A DNA stretch of 64,000 bases from Schoenoplectus triqueter (GCA_964058805.1 CAXKVV010000013.1:682001-746000); one strand, 5' to 3'; shown: positions 25,040-36,979, counted from the stretch's first letter. The notes: generated by a model not told the origin, from the letters alone. Program-made: numbers and translations.

Positions 25040-26269
25040 ATGGCTAAAGAAACTCTTACTAATACGTTCCGTGCGCTCATACTAAGACATGAGAAACTCG
25101 AGTACGTCCTTAACACACCAATCTCTGCACAGCCTGCAGTAGGCTGCACAGCAAATGAAGTCACCATGTACAACAAGCACAAAGAAGATGAGCTTGATGT
25201 ACAAAGTTTATTGGTCAAGAAATTTAAGGTGACTAAATCTCTGCTGAGTCATAAGATGACTGAGGGCAGCTCTCTTGACACTTACATGCTCCGTATGACG
25301 AGCGATGTTGAGCAGTTGGAGAAGCTTAACAGTCCGTTGAACAAAGAGTTTGTTACGGATGTTATCCTGAACTCTCTCCCTCCTAGCTATTCTAATTTCA
25401 TCAGGAATTATCATATGCTGGGAATGGACAAGAGCTTGCAGGAGCTCCAAGGGATGTTGAGGATCGCTGATGGGGACATGAAGAAGAGTTCTTCTATCCT
25501 CGTGATCCAAGAAGGTGCGAGGAAGATTAAAAAGATGAAACGCAAAGCGACTCCCAAAATGGCACCTAAGTACAAAGGCAAAGGGAAGATGGTTCCTAAT
25601 CAGAACACTTCCAAGGCAAAAGCTTCTACCTCTGACTGCTTTTATTGTCAAGGCAATGGTCATTGGAGAAGGAACTGCCCTAAGTATCTGGAGGATTTGA
25701 GGACGGGAAAAGTTCCCAAAGTTTCAACCTCAGGTATTTTCATGATTGAAGTTAACGTTGTTACCTCTATTTATGATTGGGTATTGGATACTGGATCATG
25801 TGCTCATATTTGTTCAAATATACAGGCACTAAAGAATAGGAGGAAACTACGTAATAAGGAAGTACAACTCCGAGTTGGAAACGGAGCACAAGTTGCAGCC
25901 GTAACAGTCGGAAGTATAGAGTTATATTTGCCTAGCGGGCTTGTAATGGAACTTGAAAATATATATTTTGTTCTAAGTATTTCCAGAAACATCATTTCAA
26001 TCTCATGTTTAGAAATGAATGGTTTCTCTTTTGTTATAAAGGACAATGGTTGTTCTATATATAAAGATGAGTTATATTATGGATCTTCTTTTATGATGAA
26101 TGATCTTTATATACTGGAAATAGACAAACCTATATTTAACATCAATAAACGACTCAAAACATCTCATGAAAGTATGACTTTCATATGGCATTATCGCCTT
26201 GGTCATATAAACGAGAAACGCATCAAAAGTTACATGAAGTTGGACTTCTTGATAATTTTAATATTGTGA
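25040..26269 (+). pseudogene. Nested copia gag-protease-pre-integrase, shortened gag
   Basis: This 409-codon open stretch holds gag, a CCHC knuckle (CFYCQGNGHWRRNC, about residue 200), the protease motif WVLDTGSCAH and the pre-integrase motif WHYRLGHINEKR. The gag part seems to have lost two internal segments compared with related copia gags, one in the first 25 codons and one near residue 60. That rests on family resemblance, not on an alignment. The stretch ends in a frameshift just after the pre-integrase motif. It starts well inside the element, after the repeat-bearing leader. Confidence 0.8.
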
Positions 26270-26287
26270 ATCTTGTTTACGTGAAAA

Positions 26288-26845
26288 ATGACCAAATTGT
26301 CTTTCTCCAAGAAGGGCGAAAGGACAAGTGACTTATTAGCCCTTATACACACAGATGTATGCGGACCAATGAGTACTTGTACAAGAAATGGTGATCGCTA
26401 CTTTATCACGTTTACTGATGATTACAGTAGATATGGTTATGTCTACTTGATGAGACATAAGTCTGAATCCTTTGAAAAGTTCAAGGAATTCAAGACTGAA
26501 GTAGAAAATCAACTGAATAAAAGTATTAAGGCCTTACGGTCAGACCGTGGAGGCGAATACTTAAGTTATGAGTTTACAATGTACTTAAAAGAATGTGGGA
26601 TAGTCTCACAACTCACACCTCCGGGAACGCCGCAATGGAACGGTGTTTCTGAGAGGAGGAATCGAACTCTGTTAGACATGGTTCGTTCCATGATGAGTAA
26701 TACCACACTCCCAAAAATGTTTTGGGGGCACGCACTAGAAACTGCTGCACTAACAATAAATAGGGTTCCATCCAAGTCAGTAGAAAAGACTCCATATGAG
26801 TTATGGTTTGGTAAGATACCAAATATGTCTTATCTTAAAATTTAG
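26288..26845 (+). pseudogene. Nested copia integrase core
   Basis: The DDE-type integrase core is well preserved. The first acidic residue is in HTDVCGP, the second in FTDDYSRYGY and the third, Glu, in QWNGVSERRNR. The motif RSDRGGEY is intact. The frame ends with TAG at the place where copia elements have Trp (LKI then stop, before GCKVF). Coding continues in the same frame afterwards, so a single nonsense change breaks it. The upstream frame is joined through a frameshift. Confidence 0.85.
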
Positions 26846-28000
26846 GGTTGCAAGGTATTTGTCAAACGTTCGACTTCTGACAAACTTGGACCCAAAGCTG
26901 ATAAATGTTTTTTCGTAGGGTATCCTAAGGAAACGAAAGGATATTACTTCTATTATCAGTCCGAGAACAAGATAATTGTTGCTCGTCATGGTATATTTTT
27001 GGAGAAAGAGTTTCTCGCAAAAGGAAGTAGTGGGAGTAATGTAATACTTGAAGAAATTCAAGATACATCACACAATACAATATCTGATACTGATCAGATA
27101 AACCCACCACTTGATTCTTCGGCTAATGAGCATTTGGAAGAACCAAATCTACAAATAGTTGTGGAAGAAGTTCTAGTCCCGAGCTCATCTACTTCAACGC
27201 AAGTTGAAATAGAACTAAATGCGCATACTGATGTGGATGAAGTTCGACAGCCTGAAGAACAAGTGCTACGAAGGTCACATAGGACAGTTCGTGCACCTTA
27301 AAGGTACATGGGACTGCATGAAGTCTCAGTATTTGATGCTGAAGATCCTCTGACCTATGCGGAAGCAGTGGATAGACCCGACTCTGATAAATGGCTGGAG
27401 GCCATGAGATCCGAAATACAGTCCATGTATGACAACAAGGTTTGGAACCTGGTTGCACCACTTGTTGGGGTAAAACCCATAGCTAACAAGTGGGTTTTTA
27501 AAAGAAAAACAGGTATGGATGATAATATGATTATTTACAAAGTACGGCTAGTAGCGAAAGGTTTCAAACAAATTCTCGGCGTAGATTATGATGAAACTTT
27601 TTCGCCCGTAGCTATGTTTAAGTCAATTCGGATGCTCCTAGCAATAGCCGCATTTCATGATTATGAAATATGGCAGATGGATGTGAAAACCGCCTTCCTA
27701 AATGGAAATTTGGAAGAGGACGTGTATATGATACAGCCCACGGGTTTTGAGGATCCAAGAAATGCTGGAAAGATATGCAAGCTTCTCAAATCCATTTATG
27801 GATTGAAGCAAGCATCACGGAGTTGGAATCTTCGATTTCATGAAGAAGTCAAAAAGTTTGACTTCATCAAATGCGAAGAAGAACCTTGTGTATACAGGAA
27901 AACTAGTGGGAGTGCCATCGCTTTTCTAATCCTCTATGTGGATGATATACTCTTAATGGGAAATGATATTCCCTATTGCAATCAGCCAAATCTTCATTAA
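26846..28000 (+). pseudogene. Nested copia integrase tail and reverse transcriptase
   Basis: After the TAG the frame resumes with GCKVFVKRSTS and the acidic linker (26999-27301), which ends in the copia motif RRSHRTVRAP followed by a stop. Reverse transcriptase runs 27308-28000: NKWVFKRKTG, the RLVAKGFKQ, DYDETFSPVA and QMDVKTAFLNG blocks, IYGLKQASRSWN, and the catalytic YVDDILL. The frame breaks soon after YVDD. Stops are shared with the partial copy at 19324-20325, so they predate the duplication. Confidence 0.85.
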
Positions 28001-28710
28001 AGAAAGTGTTCTCAATGAAGGATTTGGGCGAGGCTGTCTATATACTAGGCATAAAGATCTATAGAGATAGATCTAAGAGACTTATTGGATTAAGTCAAAG
28101 CACATACATTGATAAAGTGCTGAATCGGTTCAGCACGTAGAATTCTAAGAAAAGATTTCTGCCAATGAATCATGGTGCACAGCTTAGCAAGACTCAGTGT
28201 CCTTTGACAACTGATGAGCAAAACATAATGAGTAGAGTACCATATGCTTCGGCTATTGGCTCTATCATGTACGCCATGTTGTGCACTCGCCCTGATGTCT
28301 CGTACGCTTGGAGTGTGACGAGTAGATATCAGGCTAATCCATGCTAGGAGCACTGGAATGCTGCAAAGAATATCTTTAAGTACTTAAGAAGAACTAAGGA
28401 TATGTTTCTCATCTACGGTGCTGACTCGGAGCTCGTGGTAAGTGATTACACAGACGTTATCACCTCATATGAAAAATCATAAATAGAGGCGACGTAAAGA
28501 TTTGTAAAATTGACACCGTCGGCAACACAGCTGATCCACTTGTAAGATCTCTACCTCAGGCCAAGCACTAGTTGCACATATCTTCTATGGGTTTGAGACA
28601 CATAGGAGATTGGCTGTGAGATTTTCCTTTAAATCTGAGAGATTTATAGAATAAAGAGATTTGTATAAGGCATGGCTCAATATGATTGACTCCAAGCTTA
28701 AGTGGGAGAT
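28001..28710 (+). pseudogene. Nested copia connection/RNase H region, mostly deleted
   Basis: Frames at 28165-28347 keep the copia block PYASAIGSIMYAMLCTRPD. After SDYTD near 28450 the sequence jumps directly to the domain end (INRGDVKICKIDTVGNTADP). The intervening RNase H, roughly 150 residues with its catalytic acidic residues, is missing. The terminal GLRHIGDW motif and the purine tract (28696-28710) remain. The same deletion is in the partial copy at 20760-20830. Confidence 0.8.
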
Positions 28711-30810
28711 TGTTAGTTTGTAATAATCTTGAAGTCAATAATACGATAAATTTGTTATATAAAGCTTTGTTCATGAATTGGATATTTAAACGATATTTTG
28801 TTTCCTTGAGTATTATTGAATTTATGAATCATTCCGAGTTCATGACTGGAATTGTGAAACTTCATAATATAGAATATACTCTTAAAAGTCACTAACCAAG
28901 GTAATTAGCAGGAACACTAATTAACCGTTATCAGGTTAGTATGTGGATTAAATGATGGTCAAGTTTTACAGACCATAGACAAAGAGTTGTCATTTTAATC
29001 ACATAAATAGATATTCTAGGAACATCGTATTTGATAGACCCCGAATGAAACATTAAATGGAATTGTGTTCGTGTCATTAATGTTTTCGTTCAGTATTAAA
29101 TTCTAAAGTATGAGGTATATTCATTTTTCCTACATAAGATATGTATGTGTGTGATTTCTACCAAACGTTATCCGTCAAAGGTGGCTATAAAGGTAGCTCT
29201 TCGGTATACATAACTTATGCGGAGGAAGAGATGGTTTGCCAAAAGTACTATTGTCCCTCATATTTCTATATGAGTTATAGCATCACTGGGCCCCTTGATA
29301 GAGTAAGATTATCTGCTAGCAGTATAATTACAAGAGTAATTATATTTGATATTTTACTCAGGATCAAGAAAAGATTAAGTTTGCAAGGATGACACATACC
29401 TACCTTGAAACTGATCTGATAGCTATGAGACAAAAGAATTAAACACAAGTAAATAGTTTACTGGATCATGATATTGTACAGTACATCATCATCTGTGTAA
29501 TTGGATGGTCATAGTGCATTCTGCCAGATGCCTCCTATGATTATAGAAGTTAAAAGGGTTTTAACTCTATTTACCAACATAACACGGATCCTGTCGGGTC
29601 ACACCGTATAGGAGTTAATCGGAGAATCTTATTGATTAATTATAAATTGTTTATAATTAATAATAAGATGGTTACAATTAATTATATATGATATAATTAT
29701 ATTTGTCATAGAGATGACAAGAAGCAAAAATCAGATTGAATTTATAACGTGTTGGACACGTCGTATAAATTCGCCGAAACAACAACCGAGAAAAATATAA
29801 TTGTAGATGACAATTATATATATATTTGATTTGGATTTTAAATGTTAATTATGGATTTGAATTATGGGCCAAAAGCCCATTAATAATTAAAGCCTTAATT
29901 AATAATTAAAAACCCAAAATCAGAAAAGCCCAAAATCCAAAAGCCCAAGGGTATTTCGGTAATTTGGCCAAAAGCCCAATGGCAAACTTGTAAATTTGGA
30001 TCTTAGATGACATCATGCATGACATCATATATGACATCATCCATGACATCATATATGACATCATCCTCAAGGGTATTTTGGTCTTTTCACTTTGAAACCT
30101 CCTTACTATTCACGAGGGCATTTTGGTAATTTGTCAATTCCATTTTTTCTATAAATAGAGGGGTAGGGTGAGAGAAAAAGTTCCACCAAATCAGTTCTAC
30201 TTTCTCTCTCCCGGTATACGGTTGTTTCAGAATTCACGGGATCGGTGAATAGTGTTTTTACGAAAGTTGCGGTATTTCTGCACATTTGTGAAACAGAATT
30301 ACTGCGAGTCGTGAATAGTACTATTTCGTCTTTTTCTCGGGTGAATAGTGTTTTTGCGAAAAACCACGGTTTACAGTATTTCTGGCAAAAGAAATAAGCC
30401 GCTCTCTGGTTAGTCCTGGTGGATAACCTACAGAGGCATCAGACGTTTGGTGCTCCGAGACAAGCCGATTTTCATTCCAATTAAAATTTGGAAGCGAGGT
30501 ATAACATCTTATATTAATCTATGTAATTGTTAAGTAGATTAATATTTTAGAAATCAATCATGGAGTAGATCAATAAAGGTTTAAAGAGGTGTGTATCTCT
30601 CGGTAATCATCCGACACATCACTTTAACCCTAAGCTTAAGTTAGAAGTAAAATAATATTTTACCGTCTTTTGTAAAGGATTAAATGTCTGTAACTCTCGG
30701 TTATTATCCGACATACTTTAATCCCTAACTTAAGTAGAAGTAAAATTTTTGTTCTACGGTCTTTCCGCAGCTTGAGCATTAATGGGATTTGGGCATTCCG
30801 AATCCCTACA
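28711..30810 (+). repeat. LTR of the nested copia (second copy)
   Basis: A 2,100-bp partner of 21036-23135, ending ACA at 30810 and followed directly by PMD-gene DNA. It carries the same five TGACATCAT boxes (30008-30067) and TATAAATA (30150-30157). Confidence 0.92.
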
Positions 30811-32367
30811 ATCACTAATCATAATTTGAACTGATAATAGGAAATAGATGCTTGATAAGAATAGATATCTCAATCCGTCACACGTCGGTGTGAAGTACGT
30901 GAGGGATCAGCTGATTATGTTGCCACACACGCATGTCAATTGGAGGTCGTACGAGTCGATTCGTCACTTATTACCGACATGCATAGATGACTCTATGGAC
31001 TCGTATACTTGTCGGCTTCCACTTATTTACTTTCCGATAGTGGAGTGGTACTATCCGGATCGGGTGAGGCGACAGTTCAGCTGACTTAAGTCAGTATCAC
31101 CTCCACTTCCCGAGGTATTCTACCATATATAATAAAAATATATAATTTTTATATTTATTATTTCTTATACTAACTATTTGCACAATTATACTAACTAATT
31201 TTACAAGCATTTCTGGAGGAGCATCAGACGTATGTAGACATATGGGATGAGCTTCCTCCATGAGACCCGGATGAAGAAGAGTGGAATGCGGAAGACTATA
31301 GGAGGTATCGACAGTGGTATGATTTCTTTGGAGCCGCTAGCGCTCCACTTGATCCGAGTGATGTCGTACCTCCTATACCTTCGGCAGCGGAGATCCCTGA
31401 CATCAGCTACATTCCTCACATACCTCACAGACAGCGCACGGTATATTAAAATTTATAAAATTTATATATCGATATTCACTATTCGGTAATAAATAATATA
31501 TATATGTAATCATTGCATAACAGATCGCTAGAGTTACAAAGAGTGCACTGAAGGCGGTCCGATGGGCGGTCACCAGGAGATAGAGACGGTTTGGCAAGAT
31601 TTCGCTTGCCGATTGCAAGGGGCATTTTGAGGATGCAGGCATGCCTCATAAGATGGACGAGCTTCTTACGGCGGCGGAATTACCCACGGATATTAATGCT
31701 ATTCCGAATTCGACGGGTGATACTGAGACTGCACCGACTTTATCCACTACTCATCCTCCACATTTCCCCTATGAGAATGGTGACTTCACGTCTCTCCTCG
31801 ACAATGTAAGTACTATATACCTTGATTTAATCTCTTAAATTATATTAACAACGTAATTTTAATGATTTGAACTGTATTAACAGATGCCAGATAACTACGA
31901 TTGGAACAAAGTTATTACTAGGTTGTCTGTTGAGATTCTTGATCCATCGGGTGCACAGTTCTCAGATCCATTCGGCAATCAGTATATCTCACAGGCCCAA
32001 CAGATACCGATGGATCATGTACCGCAGTACGACCAGCAATGGGATCCGCAATACGGCCAACATTACGATCCAGCCCAGTATGGTTTTCCTTCTGGGCCTG
32101 GAGAGTCATCGCATATTCAAGATGATGCTGCAGAGCCTGCACATATACGAGATTTCACTTCACTTGCTCATGGTCGGGAGCAGCGTGACGTTCATCCACC
32201 TCCTCGATATACACCTAGCGTGGTTAGTTGTTTGTTCTACAACTTAGTCAATATTAATTGTTAAAAAAAATAATCAGCTCACTAATATACCGTCTTTATT
32301 TTTACAGACACGTCCGAGAGCACGTCGATATGTTAAACGTCGTTAGGAGTAGTTTATATGTTATTTT
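30811..32367 (+). pseudogene. Second, 5'-truncated copy of the PMD gene
   Basis: It repeats 16642-18198 at an offset of 14,169 bp, with two differences seen by eye (about 31403 and 31741). It therefore starts inside the intron before exon 6 and contains exons 6 to 10, ending in the same basic tail (32308-32346). Exons 1 to 5 are absent and the copia LTR lies directly upstream. It retains the stops of the first copy. Past 32367 it continues into the true 3' flank of the gene, where the first copy jumps into copia sequence. Confidence 0.9.
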
Positions 32368-32651
32368 TTTATTATGGATATTATTTTTTTTTGTTGTATT
32401 ATTTTTGTATGTTTTTTTGTTGTATTATGGATATTATTTTTTTTATTGTTGTATTATTTTTTTATTGTGGTTATATTTTATTATGGAGTTTCTACTTAAA
32501 TACAATATATTTTCTGCTTAAATATAACATACCCTTGCTTAAATACAACATACATCTAGTACGAAAAAAATAAAATATACATTATTTTTTTCCTCCGTGC
32601 GAAAAAATTTAAGATTCTACATCCAAAATTATTTCCTCTAGCACCCCTAGT

Positions 32652-32887
32652 TGAAGCATTGACAGCTTGTATTTCTTGATCATGACCAGCTGAGAATCTC
32701 GTTGATTGCAAGGCATCTCAAGAAGTTTGGGTTATTTTATTGTTATCTCTTGGATCATAACTAGTTGAGTGTCTCGCTGATTGCAAGGCATCTCGAGAAG
32801 TTTGAGTTATTCTGTTGTTATCTCTTCGATCATAACTAGTTGAGTGTCTCGATGATTACAAAGTATTTCGAAAAATTTGGGTTCTTC
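32652..32887. repeat. Three tandem 74-75-bp repeats in the transposase tail
   Basis: Units starting near 32675, 32749 and 32824 share GATCATAACTAGTTGAGTGT, CTCGNTGATT and GCAAGGCATCTCGAGAAGTT. The period is a multiple of three or nearly so, and on the minus strand the units encode ITQTSRDALQSARHSTSY-like peptides, so they look like coding repeats. Confidence 0.7.
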
Positions 32888-35339
32888 TGTTTGTTGTGGG
32901 ACTTAAAGCCCTACTCTTATGCCGTCCTGATTGTAATGTATCCATTGGAAGTGGGTCACGACTAATTTATCTCTTTGACATGTCCCACCTTCAGAAAATT
33001 GTATATTTCTCGTTCTACCTCGACCTCGTATCGTGCCCTTCATCTCATCCATTACCATTCGACGTCTAACCTTCGCACACCGGCCAATTTTTATCAGTTC
33101 TTTATCTGGTATTATAGTTTCTCCAAGATATGGCGGTCAAACTTGTTGATCACCGTAACAATGAAATTGACCGGACCAAGTATTCAGTGGGTGAGCTGTA
33201 TTGTATCGCTCATCTATGAAATCGTACAAATCAAAGTTTCTATATTGGCATATAGCAATTACGTGAGAGCAGGGTATCCCAATCAGTTGAGGTTTTTGAG
33301 AATCACACGTGCAGTGCGTTTCCAGTAATTGTAGGTCATCTTGAGTGCATCGTTCATTCAAAATTATAATAGTGTACTTGAACGGTCCATACCCTCCACT
33401 CTCAATCCTCTCACCAAGCACATGAACCTCATATTCTCCTCGAGCAGTTCCGAGTGGAATTACGTTCATACGAGCTGTAATTATTGAAAAAAATACAAAA
33501 AGTATCATGATATGTACCTAATTTTATAAAATATAGTAAAATAATATCAACACGAACCTGCTTTGTCGTCACGTTTTGCCAAAATATCATCAATTTTTTT
33601 TAGCCATTGCTTGCATGCTCTATGCAGGTTCAATGCTTCCATTTCACTCTTATCAAACCATTTAGCACATTTATACTATGTTCCCTCCAAAATTGCTGCA
33701 ACCGGTAAAGTTCGTTCAACTCTGAAGACGCTATTCAGAGCTTCAGAATCATTGCTGGTCATTATACCCCATCGATATCCTCCATCATACGCTTGTGCCC
33801 ATAAAGCAAAATTAGGAGGTTCTTTATCATCATTTTCTAATCTTCTGCCGACTTTTTTTAAAAAAATCATAAGCTTTTCTATTTGATTTTTCTCAAAATT
33901 CGTCATCTCTCTACGAAACGATGTGATTTCTTTTTGTTCGCTAGTCTTTTTTGGAAATGATCTCTGAGATTATCTTCTGTCTTTCTAGTTTTTCTGGCTT
34001 CCTTATATAAATTCTCTGCGACGTGTTGCATGCAATACCGGTGTACCGCCTTTCCATATTGTACAGACCATCCCAAATGCGGTCGCTCAAAAACTCCCTT
34101 TATTCCCCTATGACGATCGGATATAACACATATTTTCATATTACATTGGATCACTTCATTACGGATCCATCGCATGAACTAACCCCAATTGTCCACATTC
34201 TCTACATTCACGATTCCAAATGCTAGAGAAATGACTTTATTCTCTGCATCGTATCCACACGCCATCAATAATCTACCCTTATAACGGCCCGATAAGAATC
34301 CAGCGTCAATGGTTATAACGGGCCTTAAATGTTTAAACGCTGCAATACACGGTCCATAAGCCCAAACTATGGATTTAAATATTTTTACATTATTATCCGA
34401 AGTATCACACGTCAATATTTTAAATTTTGTACCTGGAGTAGTCCGAGCGATCGCCTCCAATATCTGTGGAAGCAATGTATATGATCCTTCATAAGTGCCA
34501 AATAATTGTTCAATTGCTCTTTCTCGGCCACGCCAAAGTTTACCGTACGTTGGTGCCACACCGGGATATTTTATTTCTATAATCATACTGATTTGTTGAA
34601 CTGTTAGAGAGAGATCTTTCTTTAAATGTTGTCGAACACATCCTGCAATCAAATTAGATGTGAGTTGTAAGTGTTTGCGATCTCCTGGTGGTCTTCTATA
34701 GTTGTGGGGATTTTTATTTGTGATGATCCTCTATGTGGTCGAGCCCTCTTCAGGTCTAGCGTATAATCTCCAAGGATAACTACCTTCTCTACATTTCATA
34801 ATAAGTCGTGTTTTACAACTTTCTTGTACTCAACATTGAACGTTTTTCCTAACATTCCAATCACAAATTACCCAATTTAAAGCTGATTTAGAAGCAAATA
34901 TTTTATTTTCAGCTAACTCATCATTGAATCCTAAAAGAGATTCATTCGCGCCTAAACGGACAAACATCTCAAAATTATTTAACGCTTCTACGGGATGATG
35001 TCTCTCAGTTCGTCCGGTAACTAATAATGTGGTATCGCATCTCTGAATTTCCTCATCTTTAGATTCATCGATCGAAAAATCCGACTACTAAGTGTAATCC
35101 TCTCATGTTTCTTCTTCATTTGAATAATACGAACAGCCATCATCTTGCTCATCCTGATCATCGTGATTATCACTTAATTCCATTATCGTTGTATCAACAC
35201 TACTTCTGTCATCAATATTATCAGCTAAATTATGGCCAGACGTAGTACTACTACTACCGCCAAAAAAATTATATAGTGGCACTGCTGGGTTTGGTTGTTG
35301 ATAAATTATATTATTACTGTAAATAGCTGGATATAGGTA

Positions 35340-35530
35340 TAAATTGGTTTGATCGTAGGTTGGATAATAATTAGTTTGATCGTAGGTAGGATAGGAATTG
35401 GTTCGATCATAGGTTGGATAGGAATTGGTTTGATCGTAGGTTTGATAGGGATTGGTTTGATCGTGGGTTGGATATGAATTGGTTTGATCGTGGGTTAGAT
35501 AGGAATTGGTTTCATTCTGGTTTAGAAATA
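35340..35530. repeat. 27-bp coding repeats in the transposase N-terminus
   Basis: About seven units of GATCGTAGGTTGGATAGGAATTGGTTT type (plus strand) encode the nonapeptide repeat on the minus strand. All are in frame. Confidence 0.8.
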
Positions 35531-35669
35531 TTCTCGTCAAAAATTTACTGCTGCTCGGTTGTTCTGCAGTATAATTTTCTTCATCGGGATTACAATTTAA
35601 ATCTGGTAGCATTTTGAAAAAATTGGATGTTTGTTGTTTTTATGTTTGTGAGAATTTAACCGCCGGGTA

Positions 35670-36092
35670 GCGGTATTTATAGCAAACAAAAGCGCCACTG
35701 GCAGTGGCGTGTTCTGAGGAAACGCGCCACTATCAGTGGCGCGTTTGTGAAAGACGGCACTAGCAGTGACGCGTTTGTGAAAGACGCCACTGACAGTGAC
35801 GTGTTGTGGTTCGTATTTTTGAACTTATCCGATTCTCACTCTTATTATTAATAATATTAATTTATTAATAATTATTTATATTAAAATCTCAAGAATTCTC
35901 ATATCAAATCATTTTCTTCTCATTAGAAAAATAGTAAAAAAATTTTAAAAAATATAAAATTTAGTTTACTAATAGATTTTGATATGAAGATTAGATTGAA
36001 CGGTCCGGATCGATTATTTCTGACTTAAAATTAAAAATAGAGCGTAAAACACACAATATCTCTGTGCTTTGCAAAGCACCATAATCGGATTC
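35670..36092 (-). repeat. Right terminal inverted repeat of the MULE
   Basis: It is the inverse of 14118-14490. It carries CG-rich palindromes at 35691-35709 and 35720-35746 plus two decayed ones up to about 35805. A minus-strand CTATAAATACC box near 35674-35684 lies about 65 bp upstream of the transposase ATG. Confidence 0.85.
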
Positions 36093-36849
36093 TCTCTCTA
36101 TATATATATATATAGTAAACACAAAAAATCTAGAACAAAATATTAAAAAAATAATTAACAGAAAAATATATATAAGGAACGGAGATTTTACAAATCGCCT
36201 TTCCTCAAAAAATTTAAACAAACTATTTGATATCTATATATTTCGAAAAATAAAAAAGTTAATTTTAAAATGTGGAAATAAAATTGAATGTGAGGGGAAG
36301 AAAAAGAGAAGGGCAAAGAAGCTGAGAATAGTAACTAATCTGATGGGACCCACAAGATTATTTTGTTAAAAATTTTAACTGAGAAGGAAGTTTGTTTAGA
36401 CTTTTTTTTATAGGAAGAGCAATTTGTAAAATAGTCCTAAAAGGAATGTTTTCAAATGTAATTAATATAAAATGATGTTCCGAGGTATCCAACTGTTGGT
36501 TCTGTAGTTGAAACTGATATTGTGGAAACAACACTGGCAGAGATGGATTTTCTTGCTATTTCGATCTTGGTCAATTAAAAAGTTTTAATCTCACAGTGAA
36601 TTGTGAATGCATTTTACTGTTTAGGCGCACGCAGTTTTGTTAGATTTTTACAGCAAATTTTAATCTCGATAAGTTTTGCAGTCACCATAATTTGATGCAC
36701 AAATAGTTGAACATAAAGTTGTTGATTGTTAATGACCGCTGAACGTACAAATTCACAATAAGAAGATCAAGAATCACCATAAATTGTACACATAAAAACA
36801 AAGCATTTAAAGATGAAAGATACATCTATCATACATTACACATACAAAG

Positions 36850-36880
<31 letters not shown>

Positions 36881-36979
36881 CATACATACATACATACATA
36901 CTGTGCATTGCCAATACAACAGTGATAATCTTTATCAGTATCTTTTCGTACAAATCACATTCTTTCCTTATAATTCTTC
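36093..36979. other. No gene recognised; TACA microsatellite
   Basis: AT-rich flank of the MULE. At 36850-36902 there is a TACA microsatellite of about 13 units. I see no coding signal. Confidence 0.6.

Larger units (their letters stand above)
21036..30810 (+). mobile_element. Nested Ty1/copia retrotransposon, complete LTR to LTR
   Basis: Two 2,100-bp LTRs flank a 5.6-kb internal region with primer-binding site, a long repeat-bearing leader, gag-pol remnants and a purine tract. It sits in a PMD-gene intron. The right flank ATCAC (30811-30815) is the start of a duplicated host segment. In the undisturbed host copy ATCAC is single at 16642-16646, which fits a 5-bp target duplication. The left LTR is not next to host DNA but to another partial copia copy, so the left ATCAC is missing from the window. 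Near-identical LTRs imply recent insertion, while gag and RNase H are internally deleted. Confidence 0.9.
32557..35612 (-). pseudogene. MURA-type transposase of the MULE, broken
   Basis: Read from 35612 (ATG, codons MLPDLNCNPDEE): a low-complexity N-terminal part with about eight copies of a DQTNSYPTY-type nonapeptide and an acidic end; a MuDR-type DNA-binding part near 34960-34700 (KCREGSYPWRLYARPE); and the DDE core at 34652-33676, with Asp in TIDAGFLSGRYKG, Asp in ISDRHRGIKG and Glu in SNDSEALN. A SWIM zinc finger follows at 33508-33137 (HCTCDSQKPQL, then PCSHV). The C-terminal tail (32900-32650) contains three repeats of about 25 residues. Stops sit at 35103, several places near 35100-34660 and 34179, and there is a frameshift near 33910. 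It is convergent with the PMD gene. Confidence 0.88.
14118..36092. mobile_element. MULE carrying a PMD gene and a MURA-type transposase
   Basis: The ends are long imperfect inverted repeats. Reading inward from 14118 and, on the other strand, from 36092, both contain GAAT..TATGGTGCTTTRCAAAGCAC, then AATTTTAAGTCAGAAAT, then a long shared AT block, then CG-rich palindromes. Inside are a PMD gene on the plus strand and a transposase on the minus strand, convergent. Removing the nested copia and the duplicated host segment (14,169 bp) leaves an ancestral element of about 7.8 kb. AT repeats on both flanks (14107-14117 and 36099-36114) could hide a 9-bp target duplication, but it cannot be defined. 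PMD genes are known to occur within MULE-class elements. Both genes are decayed here, so this copy is not autonomous. Confidence 0.85.

Noticed and set aside
32258..32573. Two hydrophobic ORFs downstream of the second PMD copy
   Set aside because: T-rich 3' flanking DNA between convergent genes; low-complexity Phe/Leu/Tyr translation.
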